From Comamonadaceae bacterium (GTDB lineage: Bacteria > Pseudomonadota > Gammaproteobacteria > Burkholderiales > Burkholderiaceae_C), in NCBI GenBank assembly GCA_003599455.1, contig QZKF01000051.1, forward strand, positions 1-34,200: a stretch of DNA of 34,200 bases, given 5' to 3'. The position numbers and the translations under genes were made by a program. Below, in pieces: positions 1-8,298 of the stretch (positions are counted from its first letter, which is position 1; each line of letters begins with the position of its first letter). Below the pieces are notes generated by a model that did no database searches, was not told the DNA's origin, and worked only from the letters and a program-made list of their open reading frames with translations.

Positions 1-1
1 G

Positions 2-226
2 GCCAAGATCTCGCTGAGCCAAGCCATCACGGCGGCTGAAGCACATGCCACTGGCAAAGCCGCGAAGGCTGAGCTGGAGAGCGAAAAAGGCGCTTTGCAC
101 TACGAAGTGGAGGTCGTCACGGCCGACGCCAAGGTCTTCGACGTCAAGGTCGACGCTGCCGACGGCAAAGTCCTGTCCAGCCAGCTCGACAAGGCAGATC
201 AGGGCAACGACAAAGACGACTCTTGA
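2..226 (+). CDS. PepSY domain protein, C-terminal part
   Basis: The reading frame is open from the window edge and ends in TGA at 224-226; about 74 residues are visible. They read like one PepSY repeat: an amphipathic helix (ISLSQAITAAEAHATGKA), a strand with alternating acids (LHYEVEVVTADAKVFDVKVD), and the closing A-DGKVLSSQ motif typical of the family. PepSY proteins are small exported or membrane-anchored domains thought to inhibit peptidases or act in the periplasm. The start, and any signal peptide, lie outside the window. The tail is acidic (DQGNDKDDS). A strong terminator follows directly, so this gene closes its own transcript and is not part of the next operon. The family call is from pattern recognition; the partner is unknown. 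Confidence 0.8.
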   Translation, partial: AKISLSQAITAAEAHATGKAAKAELESEKGALHYEVEVVTADAKVFDVKVDAADGKVLSSQLDKADQGNDKDDS

Positions 227-234
227 TCGAACAC

Positions 235-262
235 AGAAGGGGCGCATTGCGCCCCTTCTTGT
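235..262 (+). terminator. Rho-independent terminator after PepSY gene
   Basis: A perfect 11-bp inverted repeat (AGAAGGGGCGC / GCGCCCCTTCT) with a 3-nt loop lies 9 nt after the stop codon and runs into TTGT. The short T tract is weak, but the stem is strong and GC rich. The A/T outer arms could let it work in both directions. Confidence 0.8.
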
Positions 263-424
263 ATTTCGTCTTCGCTTCGCGCACGCGCTCGATGGTCGTC
301 TGAACGCAGTATTTCCTGCGTCTCCCACACTGAAACCGGCACCCGGCAACCCGTCGTCGATGGAGCTCCATGCCTCACGCCCATCACGCCAGCCCCCCTG
401 CCTCACTGCCCACGAAAGCGCCCC

Positions 425-1009
425 ATGAACGCGGTCAACATTCAGCTGTTCGAAATTTTGAATCTCAGCGCCAATACATCACCGTGGCTTGTCAAGTTGG
501 CGATACTGACATCCACCGTTCTGCCCGGATTTCTTCTGTCCTCTGTGATTTCAGCTATTGCGATTGGGCGCCCACGTTGGCGCAGCACAGCCATACAAGC
601 CACATTTGCGATGGCGCTGAGCTTCCCGATCGCACGCCTTCTGGCATCGCTCATTGACGCGTCGAGGCCATTTGTTTTGGGTCTTGGGCATCAGTGGATG
701 GCGCACGCGTCCACGCCTGGATTCCCAAGCACCCATGCCACAGTTGCTGCCGCCTTCGCTGCGGCTGTTTGGTGGGGCAACCCAAAGTCATCGATGCGTT
801 GGCTTGCGCCCTTCGCCGCCCTTGCGATCGGTTGGAGCCGCGTCGCAACGGGAGTTCATTTCCCGGTCGATGTCTTGGCCGGTTTTGTGTTGGGAGGCAC
901 CGTGGGCTGGGGTATCGTGCAGGGGTGCAGCTACATGGTGAGGCGCGTCGACAATCGGCGCTCGGCTGTGTTTCGGCAATCAACCCTATCGCCCACGTCC
1001 AAATTGTGA
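425..1009 (+). CDS. PAP2-family membrane phosphatase (BcrC-like), coupled to mprF
   Basis: This 194-residue integral membrane protein has five or so hydrophobic segments and the PAP2 lipid-phosphatase signatures. An RP motif sits in SLIDASRPF, the second motif is GFPSTHA, and the third is SRVATGVHFPVDVLAG, with the catalytic His and Asp. Small PAP2 proteins of this size usually dephosphorylate undecaprenyl diphosphate or other lipid phosphates on the outer face of the inner membrane. One oddity is that the Lys normally seven residues before the Arg of motif 1 (K-x6-RP) appears as Ala. The stop overlaps a GTG start of mprF (GTGA, 1006-1009), so the two are probably translated together. The start at 425 is the only good ATG but has no clear Shine-Dalgarno. 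The substrate is not readable from sequence. Confidence 0.85.
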   Translation: MNAVNIQLFEILNLSANTSPWLVKLAILTSTVLPGFLLSSVISAIAIGRPRWRSTAIQATFAMALSFPIARLLASLIDASRPFVLGLGHQWMAHASTPGFPSTHATVAAAFAAAVWWGNPKSSMRWLAPFAALAIGWSRVATGVHFPVDVLAGFVLGGTVGWGIVQGCSYMVRRVDNRRSAVFRQSTLSPTSKL

Positions 1010-3645
1010 TCCGAGCCAGCACAAGTTTCACAGCGGGCACACCGCCAACGCGGTTGCCGTCTATCCCTTGGCGCTGGCTGGTCGCGCTGCTGGGCGTGGT
1101 TCTGTTGGCGTGGATGTTCTGGGTGGTCCATCAACAACTGGGCGCGTTGCGCTTGCAGGACGTTCAGCAGGCTTGGCACGCTGTTCCGCTCTCTTCAATA
1201 CTCTGGGCGGGACTGGCAACGCTGCTGAGCTACGTGGCATTGATGGGGTACGACGCGCTTGCATTGCGCCAACTGGGGCACCGCCTGAGCGCAACGCGGA
1301 CGTGTCTGGCCTCATTCGTGGCAACCGCCATTGGAAACAACGTGGGGGTGGCGCTGGTCAGCGCGGGCGCGGTGCGCATGCGCCTGTACAGCAACTGGGG
1401 CCTTTCAGGCAGTGAAGTCGGTGTGCTGATTGGGATCGTCGGCACCACGTTTGGTGTTGGCGTTGCCCTCTGCGGGGGGCTTGCTCTGCTGCTGGAGCCA
1501 CCTGCCATGCTGGCAACGCTGCAGATCAACACGGCGTGGGGACGCGCAGCGGGAGCGTTGCTGCTGCTGATCCCCGCGGGATACATGGGCCTGGCCTTGC
1601 GTGGGGCACGATCCCTGCAATGGAAGAGCTGGGTCATTCACACGCCTGGACCGCTGCTGGCGATGGGGCAAATTCTGCTTGCGGTGGTTGATTTGGGCGC
1701 GGCTTCACTCGCTCTTTGGGTGCTGCTGCCCGACACTGCGCCAGCATGGCCTGTTTTTCTCGGGGTGTTTGTGCTTGCGGTCGTCTTGGGCGTCGTGAGC
1801 CATGTGCCAGCAGGTCTGGGTGTTTTTGAGGCGGTGATGATCTTGGGGCTGCCGACCATTGCACACGAACAGCTGCTTGCGTCGATCCTTGCCTATCGAG
1901 TGATTTACTACTTCTTGCCGCTGAGCCTTGCCGGCGCGCTGGGCGGCGCGTTGGCTCTGAGGGGAAGTTTCGCTGGACTTAAAAAACTCGAAGCCTTTGC
2001 CCAGCCTTTGATCAACTGGATCGCGCCACCGGTAGTCAGTGTTGCAGTGTTTGTGGCGGGGGCCCTGCTGCTGTTCTCGGGCAGTCTTCCGGCCCAATTT
2101 GATCGCCTGCCCTTGCTCCTAAAACTGGTGCCACTCCCGGTTATTGAGGTTTCTCATCTGGCCGGTAGCCTCATCGGGCTGGCCATGGTTGTTCTGGCGC
2201 ACGCTCTGTACCGCCGGATTCGAGCGGCTCACCAGCTTGTGAGCTGGCTTCTGGTGGCAGGGGTTTTGGTGTCTCTTTTGAAGGGTATTGACTTAGAAGA
2301 AGCCATCATCGCGGCGCTGGTTTGGTTGCTTCTGTGGTCGAGTCGAGCGGTATTCGACCGGCCCGCTCGGATGGGTTTGCGGTTTCTTGGGCCAGAGAAT
2401 TGGTTTGCTGTCGCCGCGGTTGTGTCCGCAACAATCGTGCTTGGGCTGTTTTCTTACAAGCATGTGTATTACTCCGCCGACCTGTGGTGGCAGTTTGCAT
2501 TGCGGGGTGATGCGCCGCGTTACCTTCGAGCATCCGTGCTCGTTGCAGGCCTTACCCTGTCCATGGCACTGTGGCAGCTCATGAGGCCGCAGCCTGTCGG
2601 GCGCGAGGTTCCCTCATCAAACGATCTGGCGAAGGTGTCAGAAATCATCAAGAAGTGGCCTGTGGCTGACGCAGCGCTGGCCTTGCTGGGGGACAAGCGC
2701 ATTCTTTTTGATGATGAGGAAGACGCGTTTTTGATGTATCAGGTTCAAGGCCGCAGCTGGATCGTGATGGGTGATCCGATCGGATCACCGCAGGCGGCCG
2801 AGAGACTCGTGTGGCGGATACGAGAAATGACGGACCGACATGGCGCACGACCGGTCTTCTACCAGGTGGGCGATAACCGCTTGGGCATGTACGCAGATCT
2901 TGGGCTCGTCTCGATCAAGATGGGTGAAGAGGCACTGGTTTCTCTGGACAAGTTTTCTCTGGACGGTCCCCATCGTGCCAATCTTCGACGCACGTACAGG
3001 CGCGCCCAACGCGATGGGATGAGTTTCGAGGTCGTATCCAAGGCTCAAGTGGCGGACTTGATGGATGAGTTCCGGGAGGTTTCTGACTCATGGCTTCACA
3101 GCAAGGGTGCACACGAGAAAGGATTTTCGCTGGGCCGTTTTGACGAGCCATATCTGCGTCATTTCCGATTCGGGGTGGTCAAGCATGACGCCAAGATCGT
3201 GGCATTTGCCAATCTCTGGACCGCCGATGGCAAGGGAGAGTTGTCCATAGACCTGATGCGACACCGGCATGAGGCTCCTGATGGAACCATGGATTTCCTG
3301 TTCACAGAGCTCATGCTTTGGGGCGCTCATGAGGGATATGCGTTCTTCAACCTGGGGATGGCACCTCTTGCTGGACTGGATTCACGCCCCCTGGCGCCGC
3401 TGTGGCATCGGCTGGGAACGGCACTGTTTCGTAATGGCGAACAGTTCTACAACTTTCAAGGTCTGCGCGCGTACAAGAACAAGTTTGGGCCGGTGTGGCG
3501 ATCGAGGTATCTCGCCGCACCCGGGGGTATTGGCCTGACGGGCGCATTGATTGATGTCGCTGCGCTGGTCAACAAGCGGATGTCCACGGAACGTATGGAT
3601 CCAGCGCAGCGCGACCCTTTTCCCATTGATTCCGCCGTGTCGTAG
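1006..3645 (+). CDS. mprF: MprF-type bifunctional aminoacyl-phosphatidylglycerol synthase/flippase
   Basis: About 879 residues, the usual MprF size. The N-terminal half (roughly residues 20-510) is a long series of hydrophobic segments, the flippase part. From about residue 560 there is a soluble DUF2156/GNAT-like synthase domain that transfers Lys or Ala from aminoacyl-tRNA to phosphatidylglycerol. Visible signatures include IVMGDPIG, EKGFSLGRF, FFNLGMAPLAG and a C-terminal NFQGLRAYKNKFGPVW. Charge-neutralised lipid lowers binding of cationic peptides. The open frame extends back to 694 inside the PAP2 gene. I chose GTG at 1006 because it gives a 4-base overlap with the PAP2 stop and a normal-length protein. 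Whether it makes Lys-PG or Ala-PG cannot be told. The block around it (eptA, PmrAB-like regulators) fits a role in peptide resistance. Confidence 0.92.
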   Translation: MIRASTSFTAGTPPTRLPSIPWRWLVALLGVVLLAWMFWVVHQQLGALRLQDVQQAWHAVPLSSILWAGLATLLSYVALMGYDALALRQLGHRLSATRTCLASFVATAIGNNVGVALVSAGAVRMRLYSNWGLSGSEVGVLIGIVGTTFGVGVALCGGLALLLEPPAMLATLQINTAWGRAAGALLLLIPAGYMGLALRGARSLQWKSWVIHTPGPLLAMGQILLAVVDLGAASLALWVLLPDTAPAWPVFLGVFVLAVVLGVVSHVPAGLGVFEAVMILGLPTIAHEQLLASILAYRVIYYFLPLSLAGALGGALALRGSFAGLKKLEAFAQPLINWIAPPVVSVAVFVAGALLLFSGSLPAQFDRLPLLLKLVPLPVIEVSHLAGSLIGLAMVVLAHALYRRIRAAHQLVSWLLVAGVLVSLLKGIDLEEAIIAALVWLLLWSSRAVFDRPARMGLRFLGPENWFAVAAVVSATIVLGLFSYKHVYYSADLWWQFALRGDAPRYLRASVLVAGLTLSMALWQLMRPQPVGREVPSSNDLAKVSEIIKKWPVADAALALLGDKRILFDDEEDAFLMYQVQGRSWIVMGDPIGSPQAAERLVWRIREMTDRHGARPVFYQVGDNRLGMYADLGLVSIKMGEEALVSLDKFSLDGPHRANLRRTYRRAQRDGMSFEVVSKAQVADLMDEFREVSDSWLHSKGAHEKGFSLGRFDEPYLRHFRFGVVKHDAKIVAFANLWTADGKGELSIDLMRHRHEAPDGTMDFLFTELMLWGAHEGYAFFNLGMAPLAGLDSRPLAPLWHRLGTALFRNGEQFYNFQGLRAYKNKFGPVWRSRYLAAPGGIGLTGALIDVAALVNKRMSTERMDPAQRDPFPIDSAVS

Positions 3646-3883
3646 TGCCACTCCAGGAGGCTGCACAGGAGCGCCCAAATTCATTTCACTGCGCCCTCGT
3701 TGACGCAACCTGATTGCCCTTGCACCAGCGCATTCGGTTCTGCGAGAGGCGCGACGTTGATGAGCTTGATGCGGTACTGTCTTCAGTGGCATACCTGCGC
3801 GAGGAAATACCTGCTCCATGTGATTCGTATGCATCGGCAAGATGTGGTCGCGCTTGGCCTGAAATGAGTGAGAAAACCGAACC

Positions 3884-4909
3884 ATGACCCAACCAACCGA
3901 ATTCAAACTGAGCACGGCTGCTATTTCGGTGGTGGGCGTTGCGCTGCTGTGGGTGCCCATCTTGTCGCTGCACCTGACGCCTGCGTTGTTCGCGGCACTG
4001 CTCACCTTTGGCGGCGCGCGCGCAACGTCGGCGATGCTTCGCCGCATTTGGCCGGCGCTTCGGCACTCGGAGGGCTTAGGACTTATTCTGTTTGTTTTGG
4101 TGGTCGTACTGACGGTGTCTTTGCTTGTCGAGCGAGCAGCCGAGGCAAGGGGCGCAGGCGGTGGCTATGCGGCGGTACTTCAACAAATGGCTGCAGCCCT
4201 GGATAGGTTGCGACTGATGTTGCCACCGTGGCTGGCCAGCCATGTGCCGGCTTCACTTGAGACGCTGCGAACCGCTGCTGTGGGGTGGCTCACGTCTCAC
4301 GCCGCACAAGTACAACTTTGGGGAGGGCACACGGTTCGCGGTTTGGGATACGCCCTCGCAGGTATCGTGATCGGTGCGCTGCTTACGCTTCAACTGGCGG
4401 AAAGGGAGGCCGGTGCCGTCCGCACACCTGCCATGAGCTTGGCTCTAAGCAATCAATTTGATGGCCTCGTTGCCAGTTTCACGGCTGTGGTGTTTGCTCA
4501 ATTTCGAATAGCTGCCGTGAACACTGTGCTCACTGCGGTGTACCTGTTGGGCGTGCTGCCTTTGCTGGGAACACCCATTCCACTGGCCGGTACTCTCGTG
4601 GTTGCGACGTTCGTCGCCAGTTTGGTGCCAGTGTTGGGCAATTTGGTCTCCAACACCATGATCGTTGTGGTCAGTCTGACCCACTCGCTGGGTGTGGCGG
4701 CACTCTCGCTGGGATGGTTGGTGGGCATTCACAAGCTGGAGTATTTTCTCAATGCGCATATCGTGGGGCAACGAATCCGTGCTCAGGCTTGGGAACTGTT
4801 GACATCCATGTTGGTGCTCGAAGCTCTCTTCGGTATCGCTGGACTCGTGAGTGCTCCCATCATCTATGCACAACTGAAAAGTGTCTGGTATTCGCGCGGT
4901 TGGATCTGA
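3884..4909 (+). CDS. AI-2E/PerM-family membrane transporter
   Basis: This 341-residue protein has paired hydrophobic segments at each end and the C-terminal pattern of the AI-2E transporter family (PF01594): VPVLGNLVSNTMIVVVSLTH, then HKLEYFLNAHIVGQRI. Members are inner membrane proteins of varied function (putative AI-2 export, Na+/H+ antiport, permeases); the name should not be read as proof of AI-2 transport. The first family half is divergent, with an Ala/Gly-rich linker near residues 85-95. It is separated from mprF by 238 bp in which I see no convincing gene. It is followed by about 125 bp carrying a candidate regulatory site for the protease gene. A link to lipid or envelope functions is suggested only by position. 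Confidence 0.8.
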   Translation: MTQPTEFKLSTAAISVVGVALLWVPILSLHLTPALFAALLTFGGARATSAMLRRIWPALRHSEGLGLILFVLVVVLTVSLLVERAAEARGAGGGYAAVLQQMAAALDRLRLMLPPWLASHVPASLETLRTAAVGWLTSHAAQVQLWGGHTVRGLGYALAGIVIGALLTLQLAEREAGAVRTPAMSLALSNQFDGLVASFTAVVFAQFRIAAVNTVLTAVYLLGVLPLLGTPIPLAGTLVVATFVASLVPVLGNLVSNTMIVVVSLTHSLGVAALSLGWLVGIHKLEYFLNAHIVGQRIRAQAWELLTSMLVLEALFGIAGLVSAPIIYAQLKSVWYSRGWI

Positions 4910-4965
4910 GCACACTGAACTGGGCAGCGCGCTTCTGATGAGGGCGTATGGTCAGCCACAAGAAG

Positions 4966-4982
4966 ATTAAGAACTGTCTAAG
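4966..4982 (+). promoter_or_regulatory. PmrA-box-like direct repeat upstream of the HtrA-type gene
   Basis: ATTAAG, five bases (AACTG), then TCTAAG: two half sites 11 bp apart, ending 54 bp before the start codon at 5037. The described PmrA/BasR box is YTTAAK-N5-YTTAAK. This site deviates at the first base of the first half and at the second base of the second half, but the spacing is exact. A closer copy lies upstream of eptA in the same window, next to an OmpR-type regulator. No -10/-35 pair can be assigned with confidence. Binding is an inference. Confidence 0.45.
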
Positions 4983-5025
4983 TGTCCGGCAACACACTGG
5001 TCACCTGTTCAACATCCTTCCCATA

Positions 5026-5031
5026 CAGGAG
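5026..5031 (+). promoter_or_regulatory. Shine-Dalgarno deciding the protease start
   Basis: CAGGAG lies 5 nt before the ATG at 5037. It favours this ATG over the in-frame ATG at 5052. Confidence 0.7.
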
Positions 5032-5036
5032 TTCAC

Positions 5037-6551
5037 ATGACCACCCGATCCATGACTTCCACACGCCTGGTTCTTGCGTTGACAGCAGCCGGCATCCTCG
5101 GCGGCGCAGGGGCCACTTTTGTGTCTGGCACGCACGCTCGTGCCGAGGCGCCGCGCATCGTTGCCCAGGTCGTCTCTCCAGCTACCTCGTCCATGGGAAT
5201 GCCCGGCATCAACGGCGCGCCCGACTTCTCGCAAATCACCCAGCGCAACGGTGCTGCTGTGGTGAACATCAGTGTCAGCGGCCTGCGACAAGCCTCCAAT
5301 GAATCAGGAGAAGCGCCGGCAGCCCACCGCCGAGCTCCGCAGGGCGTGGACCCCAGCGACCCGTTCTCCGAGTTTTTCAAGCGCTTTGAGGGCCCCAATG
5401 ACGGCCAGCCGGGAGAGCGGGCGTCGCCAGTGCGGGGTCAGGGATCTGGCTTCATTGTCAGTGCGGATGGATTGATTCTGACCAACGCCCACGTTGTGCG
5501 CGACGCGCAGGTCGTGACCGTCAAGCTCACGGATCGTCGTGAGTACACGGCCACAGTCCTGGGTTCGGATCCTAAGACCGACGTGGCCGTCCTCAAAATT
5601 GACGCAAAAGACCTGCCCACGGTGACCATGGGGAACTCGAATGACCTGAAGGTTGGTGAATGGGTGCTGGCGATCGGCTCCCCGTATGGATTTGAGAACA
5701 GCGTGAGTGCGGGCGTTGTAAGTGCCAAGGGTCGCTCATTGCCCGATGACAGCGTCGTGCCGTTCATCCAGACCGACGTTGCCGTCAATCCGGGCAATTC
5801 CGGCGGACCGCTGTTTAACGCACGCGGCGAGGTGGTGGGGATCAACTCGCAGATTTACAGCCGCACGGGCGGCTACCAGGGCTTGTCCTTTGCCATCCCG
5901 ATCGACCTGGTCGGCAAGATCAAGGACCAGATTGTCACCACAGGCAGGGCCAGCCACGCACGTCTGGGCGTAGCGATCCAAGAGGTGAATCAGGCTTTGG
6001 CCGATTCATTCAAGCTCGACAAACCCGAGGGCGCGCTGGTGTCCAGCGTGGATGCCGGCAGCCCCGCCGAGCAAGCAGGGCTGAAATACGGCGATGTGAT
6101 TCGCAAGATCAATGGTCAACCCATCGTCGCTTCGGGTGATTTGCCCGCCCTGATCGGTCAAGCCACGCCGGGTGAAGTGGTGACACTCGAAGTCTGGCGC
6201 CAAGGCAAGCGCGAGGACTTGGTGGCCAAGCTGGGCGACGCTGTCAACAAGAAGGTGCAGATTGCCAAGAGCACTGTAGGCGCGGACAAAGGCAAACTGG
6301 GTCTGGCTCTGCGCGCGCTTGAGCCTCAAGAACGGCGCATTGCCGGCGTTGACGGGCTGCTGATTGAAGAGGCCGCTGGTCCCGCCGCAATGGCAGGGGT
6401 GCAGGCGGGTGACATTCTGATGGCCGTCAACGGTACGCAAGTGAAGAACATTGAGCAAGTGCGTGCTGCGGTGGCCAGCAACAAGAAGTCCGTGGCGTTG
6501 TTGATTCAACGCGACGGCGAAAAGATCTTTGTGCCGGTGCAGGTGGGATGA
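5037..6551 (+). CDS. Do-family (HtrA/DegP/MucD) periplasmic serine endopeptidase
   Basis: This 504-residue protease has an N-terminal signal or anchor segment (residues about 8-32), then a low-complexity linker. The trypsin-like domain has His152 (TNAHVV), Asp182 (KTDVAVLK) and Ser255 (GNSGGPLF). Two PDZ domains follow: the first near residues 305-395 (LGVAIQEVNQALADSF onward), the second near 420-500. This is the DegP/DegQ/MucD layout. Such enzymes degrade or refold misfolded periplasmic and outer-membrane proteins under envelope stress. A Shine-Dalgarno sits just before the start. A PmrA-like repeat upstream suggests control by the two-component system encoded 3 kb downstream. Which Do paralogue it is cannot be decided from sequence alone. 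Confidence 0.95.
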   Translation: MTTRSMTSTRLVLALTAAGILGGAGATFVSGTHARAEAPRIVAQVVSPATSSMGMPGINGAPDFSQITQRNGAAVVNISVSGLRQASNESGEAPAAHRRAPQGVDPSDPFSEFFKRFEGPNDGQPGERASPVRGQGSGFIVSADGLILTNAHVVRDAQVVTVKLTDRREYTATVLGSDPKTDVAVLKIDAKDLPTVTMGNSNDLKVGEWVLAIGSPYGFENSVSAGVVSAKGRSLPDDSVVPFIQTDVAVNPGNSGGPLFNARGEVVGINSQIYSRTGGYQGLSFAIPIDLVGKIKDQIVTTGRASHARLGVAIQEVNQALADSFKLDKPEGALVSSVDAGSPAEQAGLKYGDVIRKINGQPIVASGDLPALIGQATPGEVVTLEVWRQGKREDLVAKLGDAVNKKVQIAKSTVGADKGKLGLALRALEPQERRIAGVDGLLIEEAAGPAAMAGVQAGDILMAVNGTQVKNIEQVRAAVASNKKSVALLIQRDGEKIFVPVQVG

Positions 6552-6600
6552 TGGAACTCAAGACGGCGCAACGACCAGTTTGTTATGCATGGGTCCTCGC

Positions 6601-6942
6601 ATGACAAAGCGGACCGCACTTCATCCTTCCAACCATGCTGGAGAACCTGCAAGCAATGGACTCTCGGCACACATTCTGCCAACTTTGGCAACGATGATCG
6701 GGGTGTGCATGACGACGCTCTACATCAGTTTGCTTGGCCCATTGGTGACGCGTCGCGTAATCGTCGACAAACTCATGGCGATAGACGCTTTGGTGTTCCT
6801 GGCCAGCGCGGTGCTGTCATTCATGTCGATGCGGTCCGAGCGGTTTGGACCCCGTCTTGAGGGGTACGCGGAATGGGTGTTCTTGACAGCGCTGGCGCTC
6901 CTGGCACTTGGCGCGGTGGTGCTGGCATTCGCAGTCACTTGA
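6601..6942 (+). CDS. Small three-helix membrane protein, unknown function
   Basis: 113 residues from the ATG at 6601, chosen because earlier in-frame residues overlap the protease gene and look non-coding. A short hydrophilic N-terminus is followed by three hydrophobic stretches (about residues 28-50, 62-80 and 93-112). A basic loop (TRRVIVDK) lies between the first two and a second charged loop (RSERFGPRLEGYAE) between the last two. I do not recognise a family. It lies 49 bp after the protease stop on the same strand and may share its transcript. The hydrophobic pattern and positive loops support a real membrane protein. Confidence 0.6.
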   Translation: MTKRTALHPSNHAGEPASNGLSAHILPTLATMIGVCMTTLYISLLGPLVTRRVIVDKLMAIDALVFLASAVLSFMSMRSERFGPRLEGYAEWVFLTALALLALGAVVLAFAVT

Positions 6943-7066
6943 ACGGGGGTGCAGAGAGACACTCTGAGGAGTATTTCGCCCCAAGCTCTGCAGGTCCAGC
7001 ATTTGCGTTTCCATCTTTATCACAGTGGGTTGAACTCAAGCTCTGCGCGGTGGAATGTGATCCCTT

Positions 7067-7780
7067 TCAAGCTGATTCAGACCGGTCGCGGGCGTCAAAC
7101 CAGCCTGTCGCGTTGGCGATGAACCAGTTCGACAAGGCCCAGGCTGAGCCAGCAGCCCAACCGGCAAGTACGTCGCTGGGCCAGTGCACGCCCAGCGCAA
7201 CACGGCTCACGCCCACAGCCAATGTCACACCGATGGCCAGCGCCAGCAAGATCACACGCGCTGCCCTGGGCTGCAGCCGAAAAGTCAGCAATGCCGCCAG
7301 CGTCAAATAAACCATCGCCGCCCCGAACGCGTGTCCGCTGGGGAAGCTGGCGTTTGCCACGATTACTTCGTGAGGCACCAGATCGGGTCGTGCTCGTTCG
7401 AATACGTGTTTCAGGCCCGTGTTGAGCAGCGCTCCCCCCGACGTAGACACAACAATAAAGGTGGCCAGACGCCGCTGATGCATCGCAAAAAGAACCCCAC
7501 CAACACCGCCGACCAGCACTACAAGGAACCAGGGACTGCCCAGTGCTGTCACTTCCCGAGCGAGTTGAAGCGCAGAGGCGCCGCCCAACAAAGACGCCAC
7601 GTCATTGGGCGCACGAAGGGCGAGCAGCCACTGGCGATCGCGCAGCAGGGTCTCGCCTTCCCGCATCTCGTCTGCGGTCCAGAAGAACACGCCCGCAGCC
7701 AGTGACACCAACAGAATCAGCAGAAGGGCCGTTGGCGCAAGGAGATGTCGCGTGCGCAGTATCTGCAAACTTTGGTGCAT
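7067..7780 (-). CDS. PAP2-family membrane phosphatase (PgpB-like)
   Basis: This 237-residue protein has about six hydrophobic segments. All three PAP2 motifs are complete: KHVFERARPD (K-x6-RP), NASFPSGHAFGAA, and SRVALGVHWPSDVLAGW. The first helix and the loop to motif 1 are long, as in PgpB/YbjG-type enzymes that hydrolyse undecaprenyl diphosphate or phosphatidylglycerol phosphate on the periplasmic side. It is the only gene of the envelope block on the minus strand and is divergent from the regulator pair at 8299. It converges with the small membrane protein to its left. It is the second of three PAP2 genes within 13 kb. Its substrate is not determined. Confidence 0.9.
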   Translation of the reverse strand: MHQSLQILRTRHLLAPTALLLILLVSLAAGVFFWTADEMREGETLLRDRQWLLALRAPNDVASLLGGASALQLAREVTALGSPWFLVVLVGGVGGVLFAMHQRRLATFIVVSTSGGALLNTGLKHVFERARPDLVPHEVIVANASFPSGHAFGAAMVYLTLAALLTFRLQPRAARVILLALAIGVTLAVGVSRVALGVHWPSDVLAGWAAGSAWALSNWFIANATGWFDARDRSESA

Positions 7781-8298
7781 AACCCCTCAGTCCTTACAGG
7801 TGAAGTCACAGTCGATCCGCGCGCCACTTTGCTCGTGCAGACCCATCCAGCCAAAGAACAGGGCTAAAGATCAATGTCGTCGCAGAGAGGAGAAAAGCCC
7901 GAGACCCACCTCGTTCAGGGCTGCCCTCAGGCCTGAACCTGGCCATCTGCATAAAGCAGATCTCTCGACACAATGGAGCCCAGGAAGTCTATGCGCAATG
8001 ACAGCTTGGTTGAGGTTTTTGGAATCACCGGGTTAAAGTCATTGCTCCCGAGCCGATACCGACCCGAGGCTTGCAGAGGTCATTTGGCAGCGTGAATGTG
8101 GCACTGCGATCTGTCGTCCCTGGTGATGTTGATCGTAATGCCACAAAAGCGGCGAAGCGGTGGCCAATGATGAGGTTCCCCTTTGCGTACGGGTGGATCG
8201 AACGCGTTACCCTTGAGTGCAGTAAAGCCTGACTCGATTCCTGACCAATGGACCGCCTTTTTCGAGTCTTTCTGTGACTGACCCGCCTGCATGCACCT
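7781..8298. other. 518-bp divergent intergenic region, no gene recognised
   Basis: This lies between the minus-strand PAP2 gene and the plus-strand response regulator. It must hold both promoters, but I cannot assign -35/-10 pairs with confidence. A 7-bp inverted repeat (GTTCAGG 7913-7919, CCTGAAC 7932-7938) is present without a T run. No PmrA-like pair of half sites was found here; GTTAAA at 8034 has no partner 11 bp away. Open frames in this stretch have no recognisable domains and look like chance. Confidence 0.5.

Noticed and set aside
694..1005. Upstream extension of the mprF reading frame to ATG 694
   Set aside because: It lies inside the PAP2 gene in another frame and has no membrane-protein character; GTG 1006 gives a normal MprF with a 4-base overlap.
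3646..3883. Short frames between mprF and the AI-2E-family gene (for example ATG 3760 region, about 35 residues)
   Set aside because: No Shine-Dalgarno, no recognised family. Another frame gives an acidic peptide (DELDAVLSSVAYLREEIPAP), but nothing supports either as a gene.
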